From: Methylococcales bacterium
GTDB lineage: Bacteria; Pseudomonadota; Gammaproteobacteria; Methylococcales; Methylomonadaceae
Length of the DNA: 64,000 nucleotides
Reading direction: 5' to 3'
Assembly (NCBI GenBank): GCA_030654015.1
Contig: JAURYI010000103.1
Location: forward strand, 1-64,000
This document shows, one piece after another, positions 46,093 to 56,295 of this stretch (its first letter is position 1; each line of letters begins with the position of its first letter). Below the pieces are notes generated by a model. It was not told the DNA's origin, did no database searches, and worked only from the letters and a program-made list of their open reading frames with translations. The translations under genes and the position numbers were made by a program.

Positions 46093-46743
46093 TTAACCTT
46101 TATTTCGCATTTTCATGGCGGGAGTAATAATCACATCACCACCTTTGGCTCCAGGCACTGAGCCTTTCACTAAAATTAAATTTCTTTCAGTATCAATAGC
46201 ATGAATAGTCAAATTCTGAACAGTTACTTTCTCTGCTCCCATGTGACCTTCCATTTTTTTGCCTTTAAAAACACGACCAGGCGTTTGATTCATACCGATA
46301 GAACCCAATACTCTATGTGAACGTGAGTTACCATGAGTAGCGTCTTGCATACTGAAATTGTGACGTTTTATACCACCAGCAAAACCTTTACCGATACTTT
46401 TACCTTGAACATCAATTACTTGACCCACAGAAAAAATATCTAACGGCAAGGCGGAACCAGCAGACAAATCAGCACCTTCGCCATCTTCGAGTCTAAACTC
46501 CCAAAGACCACGACCAGCTGTCACATTAGCCGCTGCATAGTGACCTGCCATTGCTTTATTGACTCTTGAAGATTTTTTATCACCTGCTGCTACTTGAACA
46601 GCACGATAACCATCAACCTCAATACTTTTAACCTGAGTAACTCTATTTGAGTCAATCTGGAGAACAGTCACAGGTACTGACGATCCATCTTCACAAAAAA
46701 CTCTGGTCATACCACATTTACGACCAATAAGACCTATTGACAT
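46093..46743 (-). CDS. rplC: 50S ribosomal protein L3
   Basis: A 216-residue L3 with [60 protein letters not shown] and the glutamine methylated in E. coli (MQDATHG). It begins the 23S-binding part of the S10 genes. Confidence 0.98.
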   Translation of the reverse strand: MSIGLIGRKCGMTRVFCEDGSSVPVTVLQIDSNRVTQVKSIEVDGYRAVQVAAGDKKSSRVNKAMAGHYAAANVTAGRGLWEFRLEDGEGADLSAGSALPLDIFSVGQVIDVQGKSIGKGFAGGIKRHNFSMQDATHGNSRSHRVLGSIGMNQTPGRVFKGKKMEGHMGAEKVTVQNLTIHAIDTERNLILVKGSVPGAKGGDVIITPAMKMRNKG

Positions 46744-46761
46744 CTGCCAATTCCTCTATTC

Positions 46762-47073
46762 TTAATTCAACTTTATCTGAACATCAACACCCGCCGCAAG
46801 ATCGAGCTTCATCAGCGCATCTACGGTTTTTTCTGTGGGCTCAACAATATCCAGTAATCGTTTATATGTTCTCAATTCGTACTGATCTCTCGCATCTTTA
46901 TTAACATGAGGAGAAATCAAAATCGTAAAACGTTCTTTTTTAGTAGGCAAGGGAATGGGGCCTTTTACTTGCGCCCCAGTTCTTCTTGCTGTTTCTACTA
47001 TCTCACCAGCCGATTGATCGATCAATTTATGATCAAATGATTTCAACCGAATTCTGATAGTTTGATTAGCCAT
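46762..47073 (-). CDS. rpsJ: 30S ribosomal protein S10
   Basis: A 103-residue S10 (NusE) with [40 protein letters not shown] and DPVEPT-type segments. It starts only 8 nt after tuf, so there is no separate S10 leader or promoter. It also serves in antitermination with NusB. Confidence 0.97.
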   Translation of the reverse strand: MANQTIRIRLKSFDHKLIDQSAGEIVETARRTGAQVKGPIPLPTKKERFTILISPHVNKDARDQYELRTYKRLLDIVEPTEKTVDALMKLDLAAGVDVQIKLN

Positions 47074-47081
47074 AATTATTA

Positions 47082-48272
47082 TTACTCGATGATTGACGCA
47101 ACAACACCCGCACCAACTGTACGACCGCCTTCACGAATTGCAAAACGCAGATTGTCTTCCATAGCAATAGAAGAAATCAGCTTCACTTTTACAGAAATGT
47201 TGTCGCCAGGCATTACCATCTCAACGCCTTCTGGTAACTCAACCGCACCAGTTACGTCAGTTGTTCTGAAATAGAACTGTGGACGATAACCTTGGAAGAA
47301 AGGTGTATGACGACCGCCTTCCTCTTTTGACAAAATATAAATCTCTGCATTGAAATAAGCGTGTGGCTTAATGGTGTTTTTGTGAGCCAATACTTGACCA
47401 CGCTCAACATCATCTCTCTTAGTGCCTCTCAATAACAAACCAACGTTATCGCCAGCTTCGCCTTGATCCAATAATTTACGGAACATTTCAACACCGGTTA
47501 CCGTTGTTGTGACGGTTGGTCTAATACCAACGATCTCAACTTCTTGACCAACTTTGATAATACCGCGCTCAATACGACCTGTTACTACAGTACCGCGACC
47601 AGAGATTGAGAATACGTCTTCAACAGGCATCAAGAATGCACCGTCTACAGCTCTTTCTGGTAAAGGAATGTACTCATCTAACGCTTTTACTAGTTTAACT
47701 ACCGATGGTACGCCAATTTCGCTTTCATCGCCTTGAAGAGCTAATAATGCAGATCCTTTGATGATTGGAGTATCATCACCAGGAAATTCATACATATCCA
47801 GCAATTCTCTGATTTCCATTTCAACCAATTCGATTAACTCTTCATCGTCAACCATATCAGCTTTATTCAAGAATACAACGATATAAGGAACACCAACTTG
47901 TCTTGATAATAAGATGTGTTCTCTAGTTTGTGGCATCGGGCCGTCAGCTGCCGAACAAACTAAAATCGCGCCATCCATTTGCGCAGCACCTGTAATCATG
48001 TTTTTTACATAGTCAGCATGACCTGGACAGTCAACGTGAGCGTAATGACGCGCATCTGATTCATATTCAACGTGTGAAGTCGCGATGGTGATACCACGCG
48101 CTCTTTCTTCAGGAGCGTTATCAATTTGATCGAATGCTTTAACTGCACCACCGTGTAACTTAGCCATTACAGTTGTCAAAGCAGCTGTTAATGTCGTTTT
48201 ACCATGGTCAACGTGACCTATTGTACCAACGTTGACGTGTGGCTTATTGCGTGAAAATTTTTCTTTGGCCAT
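47082..48272 (-). CDS. tuf: Elongation factor Tu
   Basis: A 396-residue EF-Tu that delivers aminoacyl-tRNA. The GTPase motifs [13 protein letters not shown] and NKAD are intact, as are [20 protein letters not shown] and the end [12 protein letters not shown]. It follows fusA by 25 nt and precedes rpsJ by 8 nt. A second tuf copy near the tRNA-Trp side, usual in gammaproteobacteria, would lie outside the window. Confidence 0.98.
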   Translation of the reverse strand: MAKEKFSRNKPHVNVGTIGHVDHGKTTLTAALTTVMAKLHGGAVKAFDQIDNAPEERARGITIATSHVEYESDARHYAHVDCPGHADYVKNMITGAAQMDGAILVCSAADGPMPQTREHILLSRQVGVPYIVVFLNKADMVDDEELIELVEMEIRELLDMYEFPGDDTPIIKGSALLALQGDESEIGVPSVVKLVKALDEYIPLPERAVDGAFLMPVEDVFSISGRGTVVTGRIERGIIKVGQEVEIVGIRPTVTTTVTGVEMFRKLLDQGEAGDNVGLLLRGTKRDDVERGQVLAHKNTIKPHAYFNAEIYILSKEEGGRHTPFFQGYRPQFYFRTTDVTGAVELPEGVEMVMPGDNISVKVKLISSIAMEDNLRFAIREGGRTVGAGVVASIIE

Positions 48273-48297
48273 GAGTTAATACCTTGTGTTATTCAAA

Positions 48298-48528
48298 TTA
48301 TGAAGATTTTTTAATGATGACATCTGCTATATGTGCAGGTGTTTCATTGTATTTTTCAAACTGCATACTGTATGTAGCCCGCCCCTGCGTTGCTGATCGC
48401 AAATCAGTTGCATAACCAAACATTTCCGCCAACGGCACTTCGCAGCTAACTATTTTACCTGATGGCATATCATCCATCCCGTGAATGATACCACGTCGCC
48501 TGTTAATATCACCGACAACATGACCCAT
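48298..48528 (-). CDS. fusA: Elongation factor G, 3' part (domain V) after an in-frame stop
   Basis: A 76-residue frame, [20 protein letters not shown] followed by [15 protein letters not shown] and [13 protein letters not shown], which is domain V of EF-G. It lies in the same frame as the upstream 617-residue part, separated by TAA-GTA-TAT. In intact EF-G the residues here are P-E-x-Y-M-G, so the TAA stands where GAA is expected. Together the parts would make 696 residues, the normal EF-G length. No good ribosome-binding site precedes the ATG at 48528. It may be a broken gene, a sequence error or a readthrough product. Confidence 0.9.
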   Translation of the reverse strand: MGHVVGDINRRRGIIHGMDDMPSGKIVSCEVPLAEMFGYATDLRSATQGRATYSMQFEKYNETPAHIADVIIKKSS

Positions 48529-48534
48529 ATATAC

Positions 48535-50388
48535 TTAAGGTGTAGAGACTTCGAGTTTCATTATCGGCTCAAGCAAAACTGGACTTGCCTTTCTTGCGCC
48601 TTCTCTAAAGCACATTGAACCTGCAATTTTGAAAGCTATTTCGTTCGAATCAACATCGTGATAAGAACCGTCAAATAAAGACACTTTTACATCTAAAACA
48701 GGGTAGCCAGCAAGAACGCCGCTTTTCAGCTGCTCTTGAACTCCCTTATCCACTGCTGGTATGTATTCCTTGGGAACAACGCCACCAACAATTTCATTCA
48801 CAAATTCATAGCCAGCCCCCATTTCCTTGGGTTCAATTCGCAACCAAACGTGACCATACTGTCCACGACCGCCCGATTGCTTGATAAACTTTCCTTCTTG
48901 CTCAACCGTACTACGGATTGTTTCTCTGTAAGCGACCTGTGGCGCACCCACATTCGCTTCAACATTAAATTCTCTTTTCATTCGGTCAATAATAATTTCC
49001 AGATGCAACTCACCCATGCCAGAAATAATAATTTGACCAGACTCTTCATCAGTATGCACACGAAATGAAGGATCTTCTTGTGCTAATTTTGTTAAAGCAA
49101 CGCCCAATTTTTCTTGATCCGCTTTAGTTTTTGGCTCTACTGCAACCGAAATAACAGGATCAGGAAACTCCATACGCTCAAGAACAATAATATCTTTAGC
49201 ATCACACAGCGTATCACCTGTGGTGGTATCTTTTAGCCCAATGAATGCCGCAATATCACCCGCACAAACCGATTTAACCTCTTCCCTGCTGTTGGCGTGC
49301 ATCTGAACAATACGACCAACACGCTCTCTTTTCATTTTGACAGAGTTATAAATACTCTCGCCAGAGTTGAGCGTCCCTGAATAAACCCTAAAAAAAGTTA
49401 AAGTACCAAAAGGGTCAGAAACTATCTTAAAGGCAAGTGCCGAAAAAGGCTCGTTATCGTCCGCGTGGCGACAGGCTTCTGTTTCACCGTCTTCAAGCAA
49501 CCCTGAGATAGACTTAACATCCGTCGGTGCAGGCAAGTATTCAATAACCGCATCCAACATAGCCTGCACACCCTTATTTTTAAAGGCAGAACCACAAAAA
49601 GTCGGAACTATTTGATTCGCTATTGTCTGAACGCGTATACCATGCTTTATTTCTTCATCAGTCAAAACACCTTCTTCAAGGTATTTTTCCGTTAATTCTT
49701 CGCTGGCTTCTGCGGCAGCCTCAACGATTCGCTCACGCCACTCCTGACACTGGACTTGCATAGCTTCTGGAACATCCTTTTCCTGAAAAGTCATCCCCAT
49801 ATTGGATTCATCCCAATAAATAGCTTTCATTTTAATGAGGTCAACAACCCCCTCAAAACCATCTTCCGCACCAATAGGCAACTGCATAGGTACTGGATGA
49901 CCACCCAAACGAGCCTCAATTTGCGCAACAACCCTTAAGAAATCAGCACCTGACCTGTCCATCTTATTAACAAAGACCAGTCTAGGCACATGATATTTAT
50001 CAGCTTGTCGCCATACCGTTTCCGATTGCGGCTCGACACCGCCTACCGCACAAAAAACAGCACAAGCACCATCTAGGACACGCAAGGAGCGTTCAACTTC
50101 AATGGTAAAATCGACATGACCAGGCGTATCAATTATATTAATACGATGCGAAGGAAACTGCTTTCCCATGCCACTCCAGAAACAGGTTGTTGCTGCGGAG
50201 GTTATAGTAATACCTCGCTCCTGCTCCTGCTCCATCCAGTCCATGACGGCAGCACCATCATGTACCTCACCTATTTTGTGAGACACGCCCGTATAATAAA
50301 GTACACGCTCTGTTGTTGTGGTTTTACCCGCATCAATGTGAGCCATAATACCGATGTTACGATAATACTCTATAGGTGTTTTGCGCAC
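48535..50388 (-). CDS. fusA: Elongation factor G, 5' part truncated by an in-frame TAA
   Basis: A 617-residue frame covering EF-G domains I-IV: P-loop [38 protein letters not shown], and the domain [23 protein letters not shown] moves mRNA and tRNA through the ribosome. The frame stops at TAA (48535-48537) after MKLEVSTP, just inside domain V. The missing domain V continues in the same frame (48298-48528). A single G to T change in GAA would explain it. Everything upstream looks under normal constraint. It lies between rpsG and tuf in the str order. Confidence 0.95.
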   Translation of the reverse strand: MRKTPIEYYRNIGIMAHIDAGKTTTTERVLYYTGVSHKIGEVHDGAAVMDWMEQEQERGITITSAATTCFWSGMGKQFPSHRINIIDTPGHVDFTIEVERSLRVLDGACAVFCAVGGVEPQSETVWRQADKYHVPRLVFVNKMDRSGADFLRVVAQIEARLGGHPVPMQLPIGAEDGFEGVVDLIKMKAIYWDESNMGMTFQEKDVPEAMQVQCQEWRERIVEAAAEASEELTEKYLEEGVLTDEEIKHGIRVQTIANQIVPTFCGSAFKNKGVQAMLDAVIEYLPAPTDVKSISGLLEDGETEACRHADDNEPFSALAFKIVSDPFGTLTFFRVYSGTLNSGESIYNSVKMKRERVGRIVQMHANSREEVKSVCAGDIAAFIGLKDTTTGDTLCDAKDIIVLERMEFPDPVISVAVEPKTKADQEKLGVALTKLAQEDPSFRVHTDEESGQIIISGMGELHLEIIIDRMKREFNVEANVGAPQVAYRETIRSTVEQEGKFIKQSGGRGQYGHVWLRIEPKEMGAGYEFVNEIVGGVVPKEYIPAVDKGVQEQLKSGVLAGYPVLDVKVSLFDGSYHDVDSNEIAFKIAGSMCFREGARKASPVLLEPIMKLEVSTP

Positions 50389-50407
50389 TGTTACTTAAAT
50401 ATTTCAA

Positions 50408-50887
<480 letters not shown>

Positions 50888-50890
50888 CTA

Positions 50891-51268
50891 CTATTTGCCT
50901 TTAGGGCGTTTTGTTCCGTATTTAGAGCGACCACATTTTCTGTTGTTCACTCCAGAAGCATCCAGACTACCACGCACAACGTGATAACGCACACCTGGCA
51001 AATCCTTTACACGACCGCCTCTTATTAGAACTACAGAATGCTCTTGAAGATTATGACCCTCGCCGCCAATATAGCTACTAACTTCAGCACCATTAGTCAA
51101 CCTGACTCTAGCTACTTTACGCAATGCCGAGTTTGGTTTTTTAGGTGTTGTGGTATAAACGCGCGTACAAACACCTCTACGCTGAGGACATGCTTCCAAT
51201 GCTGGAACATTGCTTTTTTCAATTTTTTTAGCGCGCGGCTTACGAACCAATTGGTTGATCGTGGCCAT
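50891..51268 (-). CDS. rpsL: 30S ribosomal protein S12
   Basis: A 125-residue S12 with [40 protein letters not shown] and [20 protein letters not shown]. The lysines whose change gives streptomycin resistance are wild type. It is the first gene of the str group and has its own promoter. Confidence 0.98.
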   Translation of the reverse strand: MATINQLVRKPRAKKIEKSNVPALEACPQRRGVCTRVYTTTPKKPNSALRKVARVRLTNGAEVSSYIGGEGHNLQEHSVVLIRGGRVKDLPGVRYHVVRGSLDASGVNNRKCGRSKYGTKRPKGK

Positions 51269-51386
51269 ATTTTATCTACTCCAGTTTACAAATTAATTGT
51301 CAGATAGCGATTGAATCGTGACACAAGTACACAAGCATACAGTATTTCAACCCAGCCCAACACCCTATAACTTATGTGAGCTGAGT

Positions 51387-51415
51387 ATAATACTGCGCAA
51401 TCTTCCTTAGGTCAA
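51387..51415 (-). promoter_or_regulatory. Sigma-70-type promoter of the str operon
   Basis: TTGACC (-35, 51410-51415) and TATTAT (-10, 51387-51392) are separated by 17 bp. It lies in the 181-nt gap between rpoC and rpsL, giving a leader of about 110 nt. Confidence 0.7.
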
Positions 51416-51425
51416 GCTCATTTTT

Positions 51426-51440
51426 TAAACAGTCTGTTTA
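51426..51440. promoter_or_regulatory. Palindrome TAAACAG-T-CTGTTTA upstream of the str promoter
   Basis: A 7-bp inverted repeat with a 1-nt centre, 10 bp upstream of the -35 box and just after rpoC. It may be a protein-binding site or chance. Confidence 0.3.
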
Positions 51441-51449
51441 TCGCCAGAT

Positions 51450-54400
51450 TTATCCATTCAAGGCTAATTTAAGCGCTTCTTCTACATCGTCCGCATCAAC
51501 AACAGCGACTCCCTCATTTTCAACCATGGGCTGTTGAGAGAATCTGTTTTTTCTATGCTCATGGTAGGCCAACCCTGTTCCTGCTGGAATTAACCGACCT
51601 ACGATAACATTCTCTTTTAAGCCTTGCAGACTATCACTTAATCCGCGTACTGCGGCGTCGGTTAGTACGCGTGTGGTTTCTTGGAATGATGCCGCTGAGA
51701 TGAACGATTCAGTTGCCAGCGAGGCTTTGGTAATACCCAACAAAATAGATTCGTAGCTGGCAGGAATTTTCCCTTCCGCTTCCATTCTGTCGTTTTCTAC
51801 ACGCATTGCAGCGCGCTCAACCTGATCGCCTTTCAAGAAGCAAGTATCGCCTGATGCAGTGATTTCAACTTTTCTCAGCATTTGACGAATAATCGCTTCA
51901 ATGTGCTTGTCGTTGATTTTTACACCTTGCAGACGATAAACATCTTGAATTTCTTTCACCAGATAGTTAGCAAGCTCTTCTATGCCGCGCAATCTGAGAA
52001 TATCATGCGGAGTCAATTCACCTTCGGCAATGGTTTCACCTTTTTCCACATACTCACCTTCAAATACGGTGATGTGTCGCCATTTAGGTATCAAGGTTTC
52101 AACTTGCTCGCCTGCGGCATCAGTAATGATAACGCGCTGCTTACCTTTGGTTTCTTTACCAAAAGAAACCGTACCACTGGCTTCTGCCAATATAGCGGGA
52201 TCTTTGGTTTTTCTTGCTTCAAATAAATCGGCTACACGCGGTAAACCACCTGTAATATCACGGGTTTTACTAGATTCTTGTGGAATTCTAGCCAGTACGT
52301 CACCGACTTTTACTTCACCACCGTCTTTAATACCAGCAATCGCACCTGCGGGCAGGAAGTATTGCGCGGGAATTTCGGTACCGGGTAAGTAAATAGTACC
52401 GCCATTGCTGTCTGTCAGCTTCACCATAGGGCGTAATTCTTTACCCGCACTACCACGTTGCTTAGGATCAGTTACGACCAGTGAGCTTAAGCCTGTGACA
52501 TCGTCAGAGTGTTTTTGTACGGTGACACCGTCAACAAAGTGAATCAGCTCAACAATCCCGTCTACTTCAGTGATAACAGGATGGGTATGTGGATCCCAAG
52601 TAACGATAATGTCGCCTGCGTTGATTCGACTGCCTTCCTGCACTGATAAAACAGCACCGTAAGGAATTTTATAACGCTCTCTTTCACGGCCGTAATCATC
52701 GACCACGCCGACCTCGCCTGACCGAGAAACAGCAACCAGATTGCCTTCACGGTTGATGACCGATTTTAGGTTATTCAAGCGCACTGTACCCGCTGATTTA
52801 ACCTGCACATTACTGATAGCTGCTGAACGAGATGCCGCACCACCAATGTGGAAAGTACGCATGGTCAACTGTGTACCTGGTTCACCGATAGATTGCGCCG
52901 CAATAACGCCGACCGCTTCACCGATATTGACCAAATGCCCACGACCTAAATCACGACCATAACACGCTGCACAAACACCGTGTCTGTTTTCACAGGTAAT
53001 AATAGAGCGAACAATTACTTGGTCGATACTGTACTCTTCTAATACGCTCACCCAATGTTCGTCTAATAACGTGCCATTAGGCACGATGATTTTCTCACCT
53101 GCACCATCCATGATGTCACCTACAGCAACACGTCCTAACACGCGCTCTGATAACGGTTCAACCACGTCTCCACCCTCAATAATGGGGGTCATAATCAAAC
53201 CATTAGACGTGCCGCAATCATCGCCGATAATAACGAGATCTTGTGCAACATCGACTAAACGACGGGTTAAGTAACCTGAGTTTGCAGTTTTCAATGCGGT
53301 ATCAGCAAGACCTTTACGCGCACCATGGGTCGAAATAAAGTATTGCAGTACGTCCAAACCTTCACGGAAGTTTGCAGTAATAGGTGTTTCGATAATCGAA
53401 CCGTCCGGTTTCGCCATCAAACCACGCATACCCGCCAACTGCCGAATCTGTGCCGCAGAACCACGCGCACCAGACTCTGCCATCATGAAGATAGAGTTAA
53501 AGGATTTTTGCTTAACAGTATTACCTTCGGCATTCACTACTGATTCTTCGCCCAGACCATCCATCATCACCTTAGCGACTCTATCATTGGCATGAGACCA
53601 AATATCAACAACTTTATTGTAGCGTTCGCCATCGGTGACTAAACCAGATGAATATTGACGTTGAATTTCGCTTACTTCGTCATCGGCTGCTTTAATAATG
53701 TTTACTTTTTCCGCAGGAATCGCCATGTCTTCGATACCGAAAGACACACCTGAAATGGTGGCATAACGGAAACCCAAGTACATCAATTGGTCAGCCAATA
53801 TAACGGTGTCTTTATTGCCTAAAAAGCGGTAGCTGTAATTCACCAAACGCGAGATGTTCTTTTTAGTCATATCGCAGTTGACGATGTCAAACGGCATACG
53901 ATCTGGCAATATTTCCCAAATCAACGCACGACCGACTGTGGTATGTACACGATGAACCTTATCTTCCAGAACACCTTGTTCATTGGCTACTTTTTCAGTA
54001 ATGCGCAATTGAATTTTAGACTGTAGCTCTACGGTTTTAGCAAGCAGGGCTTTGTGTATTTCTGCCACAGTACCGAAAATACTGCCATCACCTTTAGCGT
54101 TGATTTTTTCACGGCTGATGTAGTACAAACCCAATACCACGTCTTGTGACGGGTTGATAACAGGCTCGCCGTTAGCGGGTGACAGAATGTTATTGGTTGC
54201 CATCATCAAGGTACGCGCTTCCAACTGTGCCTCTATGGACAGTGGAATATGTACCGCCATCTGGTCACCGTCAAAGTCGGCGTTGAACGCACTACAAACC
54301 AAGGGATGCAGCTGAATCGCCTTACCTTCGATAAGTGTTGGTTCAAAGGCTTGGATGCCCAATCTGTGCAAAGTCGGCGCACGGTTCAGCAGAATTGGAT

Positions 54401-55655
54401 GTTCACGAATCACTTCTTCGAGAATATCCCAGACTTCCGCGCCTTCGCGTTCGACCATTTTTTTAGCCGCTTTAATCGTTGTTGCCAAGCCGCGCAGTTG
54501 TAATTTACTGAAAATAAACGGTTTGAATAATTCCAACGCCATTTTTTTCGGTAAACCGCACTGGTGCAATCGTAAGGTAGGCCCTACGACAATCACCGAA
54601 CGACCTGAGTAATCGACACGTTTACCCAATAAGTTTTGGCGGAAACGTCCTTGCTTACCTTTAATCATGTCCGCTAAGGATTTTAACGGTCTACGGTTGG
54701 TGCCAGTAATCGCGCGACCGCGTCTACCGTTATCCAACAGGGCATCAACTGATTCTTGTAACATCCGTTTTTCGTTACGCACGATAATATCAGGTGCATT
54801 CAGGTCTAACAGTCTGTTTAAACGATTGTTACGGTTGATAACACGGCGATATAAATCGTTCAAATCTGAAGTCGCAAAACGACCGCCATCCAAAGGAACC
54901 AAGGGGCGCAATTCGGGTGGCAAAACGGGTAATACTTTTAAAATCATCCATTCGGGACGATTTTTTGAAGTCACCAGCGCATCCATCACTTTGAGGCGTT
55001 TGGCGTACTTTTTAATTTTGGTTTCTGAACTGGTCGAATTGATTTCTTCGCGTAAGATCTCAACTTGTTCTTTTAAATCTATGCTTTTTAATAAGTCATA
55101 GATAGCTTCCGCGCCCATTTTGGCAACGAAATCATCACCATGAATTTCAACGGCATCAAGATATTCATCATCAGTCAGTAATTGCCCTTTGGTTAAAGGG
55201 GTCATGCCTGGATCTAAAATTACGAATGATTCAAAATACAACACGCGCTCAATTTCACGCAATGTCATATCCAATAACAAAGCGATACGCGAAGGCAGTG
55301 ATTTTAAAAACCAGATGTGCGCAACTGGGCTGGCTAAATCAATATGCCCCATACGCTCACGGCGTACTTTAGACAGAGTAACTTCCACGCCGCATTTTTC
55401 GCAGATAACACCGCGATGTTTTAATCTTTTATATTTGCCGCACAGACATTCATAATCACTGATAGGTCCAAATATTTTGGCGCAGAACAGCCCATCACGC
55501 TCAGGTTTGAATGTACGATAGTTGATAGTTTCTGGTTTTTTTACTTCGCCATAAGACCACGAGCGAATCATATCAGGCGAGGCCAGACCTATGCTGATGC
55601 CGTCAAAATCGTCAGCGCGACCTTGGCGTTTTAGGAAGTTCATTAAATCTTTCAA
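51450..55655 (-). CDS. rpoC: RNA polymerase subunit beta'
   Basis: A 1401-residue beta' subunit. The zinc site starts [20 protein letters not shown], the catalytic magnesium loop is [16 protein letters not shown], and the bridge/trigger region has [23 protein letters not shown] start ([16 protein letters not shown]) with GAGGA 7 nt upstream. It normally follows rpoB closely, but here a 165-residue gene intervenes. Confidence 0.98.
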   Translation of the reverse strand: MKDLMNFLKRQGRADDFDGISIGLASPDMIRSWSYGEVKKPETINYRTFKPERDGLFCAKIFGPISDYECLCGKYKRLKHRGVICEKCGVEVTLSKVRRERMGHIDLASPVAHIWFLKSLPSRIALLLDMTLREIERVLYFESFVILDPGMTPLTKGQLLTDDEYLDAVEIHGDDFVAKMGAEAIYDLLKSIDLKEQVEILREEINSTSSETKIKKYAKRLKVMDALVTSKNRPEWMILKVLPVLPPELRPLVPLDGGRFATSDLNDLYRRVINRNNRLNRLLDLNAPDIIVRNEKRMLQESVDALLDNGRRGRAITGTNRRPLKSLADMIKGKQGRFRQNLLGKRVDYSGRSVIVVGPTLRLHQCGLPKKMALELFKPFIFSKLQLRGLATTIKAAKKMVEREGAEVWDILEEVIREHPILLNRAPTLHRLGIQAFEPTLIEGKAIQLHPLVCSAFNADFDGDQMAVHIPLSIEAQLEARTLMMATNNILSPANGEPVINPSQDVVLGLYYISREKINAKGDGSIFGTVAEIHKALLAKTVELQSKIQLRITEKVANEQGVLEDKVHRVHTTVGRALIWEILPDRMPFDIVNCDMTKKNISRLVNYSYRFLGNKDTVILADQLMYLGFRYATISGVSFGIEDMAIPAEKVNIIKAADDEVSEIQRQYSSGLVTDGERYNKVVDIWSHANDRVAKVMMDGLGEESVVNAEGNTVKQKSFNSIFMMAESGARGSAAQIRQLAGMRGLMAKPDGSIIETPITANFREGLDVLQYFISTHGARKGLADTALKTANSGYLTRRLVDVAQDLVIIGDDCGTSNGLIMTPIIEGGDVVEPLSERVLGRVAVGDIMDGAGEKIIVPNGTLLDEHWVSVLEEYSIDQVIVRSIITCENRHGVCAACYGRDLGRGHLVNIGEAVGVIAAQSIGEPGTQLTMRTFHIGGAASRSAAISNVQVKSAGTVRLNNLKSVINREGNLVAVSRSGEVGVVDDYGRERERYKIPYGAVLSVQEGSRINAGDIIVTWDPHTHPVITEVDGIVELIHFVDGVTVQKHSDDVTGLSSLVVTDPKQRGSAGKELRPMVKLTDSNGGTIYLPGTEIPAQYFLPAGAIAGIKDGGEVKVGDVLARIPQESSKTRDITGGLPRVADLFEARKTKDPAILAEASGTVSFGKETKGKQRVIITDAAGEQVETLIPKWRHITVFEGEYVEKGETIAEGELTPHDILRLRGIEELANYLVKEIQDVYRLQGVKINDKHIEAIIRQMLRKVEITASGDTCFLKGDQVERAAMRVENDRMEAEGKIPASYESILLGITKASLATESFISAASFQETTRVLTDAAVRGLSDSLQGLKENVIVGRLIPAGTGLAYHEHRKNRFSQQPMVENEGVAVVDADDVEEALKLALNG

Positions 55656-55724
55656 GAGTTTGTCCTCTTTAAATGTTTTTTATCGTTCAATCACACAAAA
55701 TACAAATTATATGTCTTCGTCTTG

Positions 55725-56222
55725 TTACGAACGCTGGTCATGCCATGCAATCATGTCTTGAATAAGCGTGTGCGAAAGTGTATCTGTATTTACCAATCCT
55801 TGAATGGTGAGTGTCATTTGTATTTCTTTGTTTCGTACCCATTTTTTATTCCCAACTACGAAATCGGAAAAATAAATTGGGTCTTTAATTCTACGAAAAT
55901 GTCTGAACCACACACCTAATTTTGGCTCTGTTCTTCTTATGTAGTTGTATTCACTATCAACTGTTACCACTGCAAATGGATGGTGATGAACTATAATTAG
56001 AACTTTGTCATTCACGACCATCTCCTTTGCGAAAGGAACAAAGTTTTCCTGAACTGACGATATTTTTTGATTATTGTCCGCTAGCAAATCACCAACAACA
56101 TTGCCATCTTCTGTTAAGGCAAAATCTAATCCAATGAAACCTGCTCCAATACTATGAACAGCATATTCCATAGCCCATGGCGAATCACCACCAGGGTGTA
56201 ATTGCATTCTCCAGTAGTTCAT
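55725..56222 (-). CDS. PUA/EVE-like domain protein inserted between rpoB and rpoC
   Basis: A 165-residue protein that is not a known partner of rpoB or rpoC. Visible elements are NYWRMQLHP (2-10), a GxGFIGLDF segment (26-34), FAKEMVVNDKVLIIVHHHPF (64-83), VTVDSEYNYI and GVWFRHFRRI. The pattern 'F-x-x-x-M-x-x-x-D-x-V-L-I...V-x-x-x-Y-N-Y-I...HFR' recalls PUA/EVE-type folds found at the N-terminus of McrBC-like and other restriction proteins that recognise modified bases. No catalytic motif is seen. It starts 73 nt after rpoB and ends 69 nt before rpoC, and lies next to a perfect palindrome. It was probably acquired; function is unknown. Confidence 0.75.
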   Translation of the reverse strand: MNYWRMQLHPGGDSPWAMEYAVHSIGAGFIGLDFALTEDGNVVGDLLADNNQKISSVQENFVPFAKEMVVNDKVLIIVHHHPFAVVTVDSEYNYIRRTEPKLGVWFRHFRRIKDPIYFSDFVVGNKKWVRNKEIQMTLTIQGLVNTDTLSHTLIQDMIAWHDQRS

Positions 56223-56268
56223 TTTAATTTTTCCTCAGAAAAAACATTGCATACAAGATAATGGAGAT

Positions 56269-56291
56269 TAGGGTACGCAATGCGTACCCTA
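56269..56291. repeat. Perfect 11-bp palindrome after rpoB
   Basis: TAGGGTACGCA and TGCGTACCCTA are separated by one A. It lies between the rpoB stop and the inserted gene and looks like a small dispersed palindrome. It could be an end of the inserted segment. Confidence 0.6.
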
Positions 56292-56295
56292 CGTT

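Noticed and set aside
51882-55455. Several plus-strand ORFs of 60-144 codons opposite rpoC, and similar ones opposite rpoB, fusA and ribosomal genes
   Set aside because: They are antisense shadows of highly conserved genes, with no ribosome-binding sites or families.
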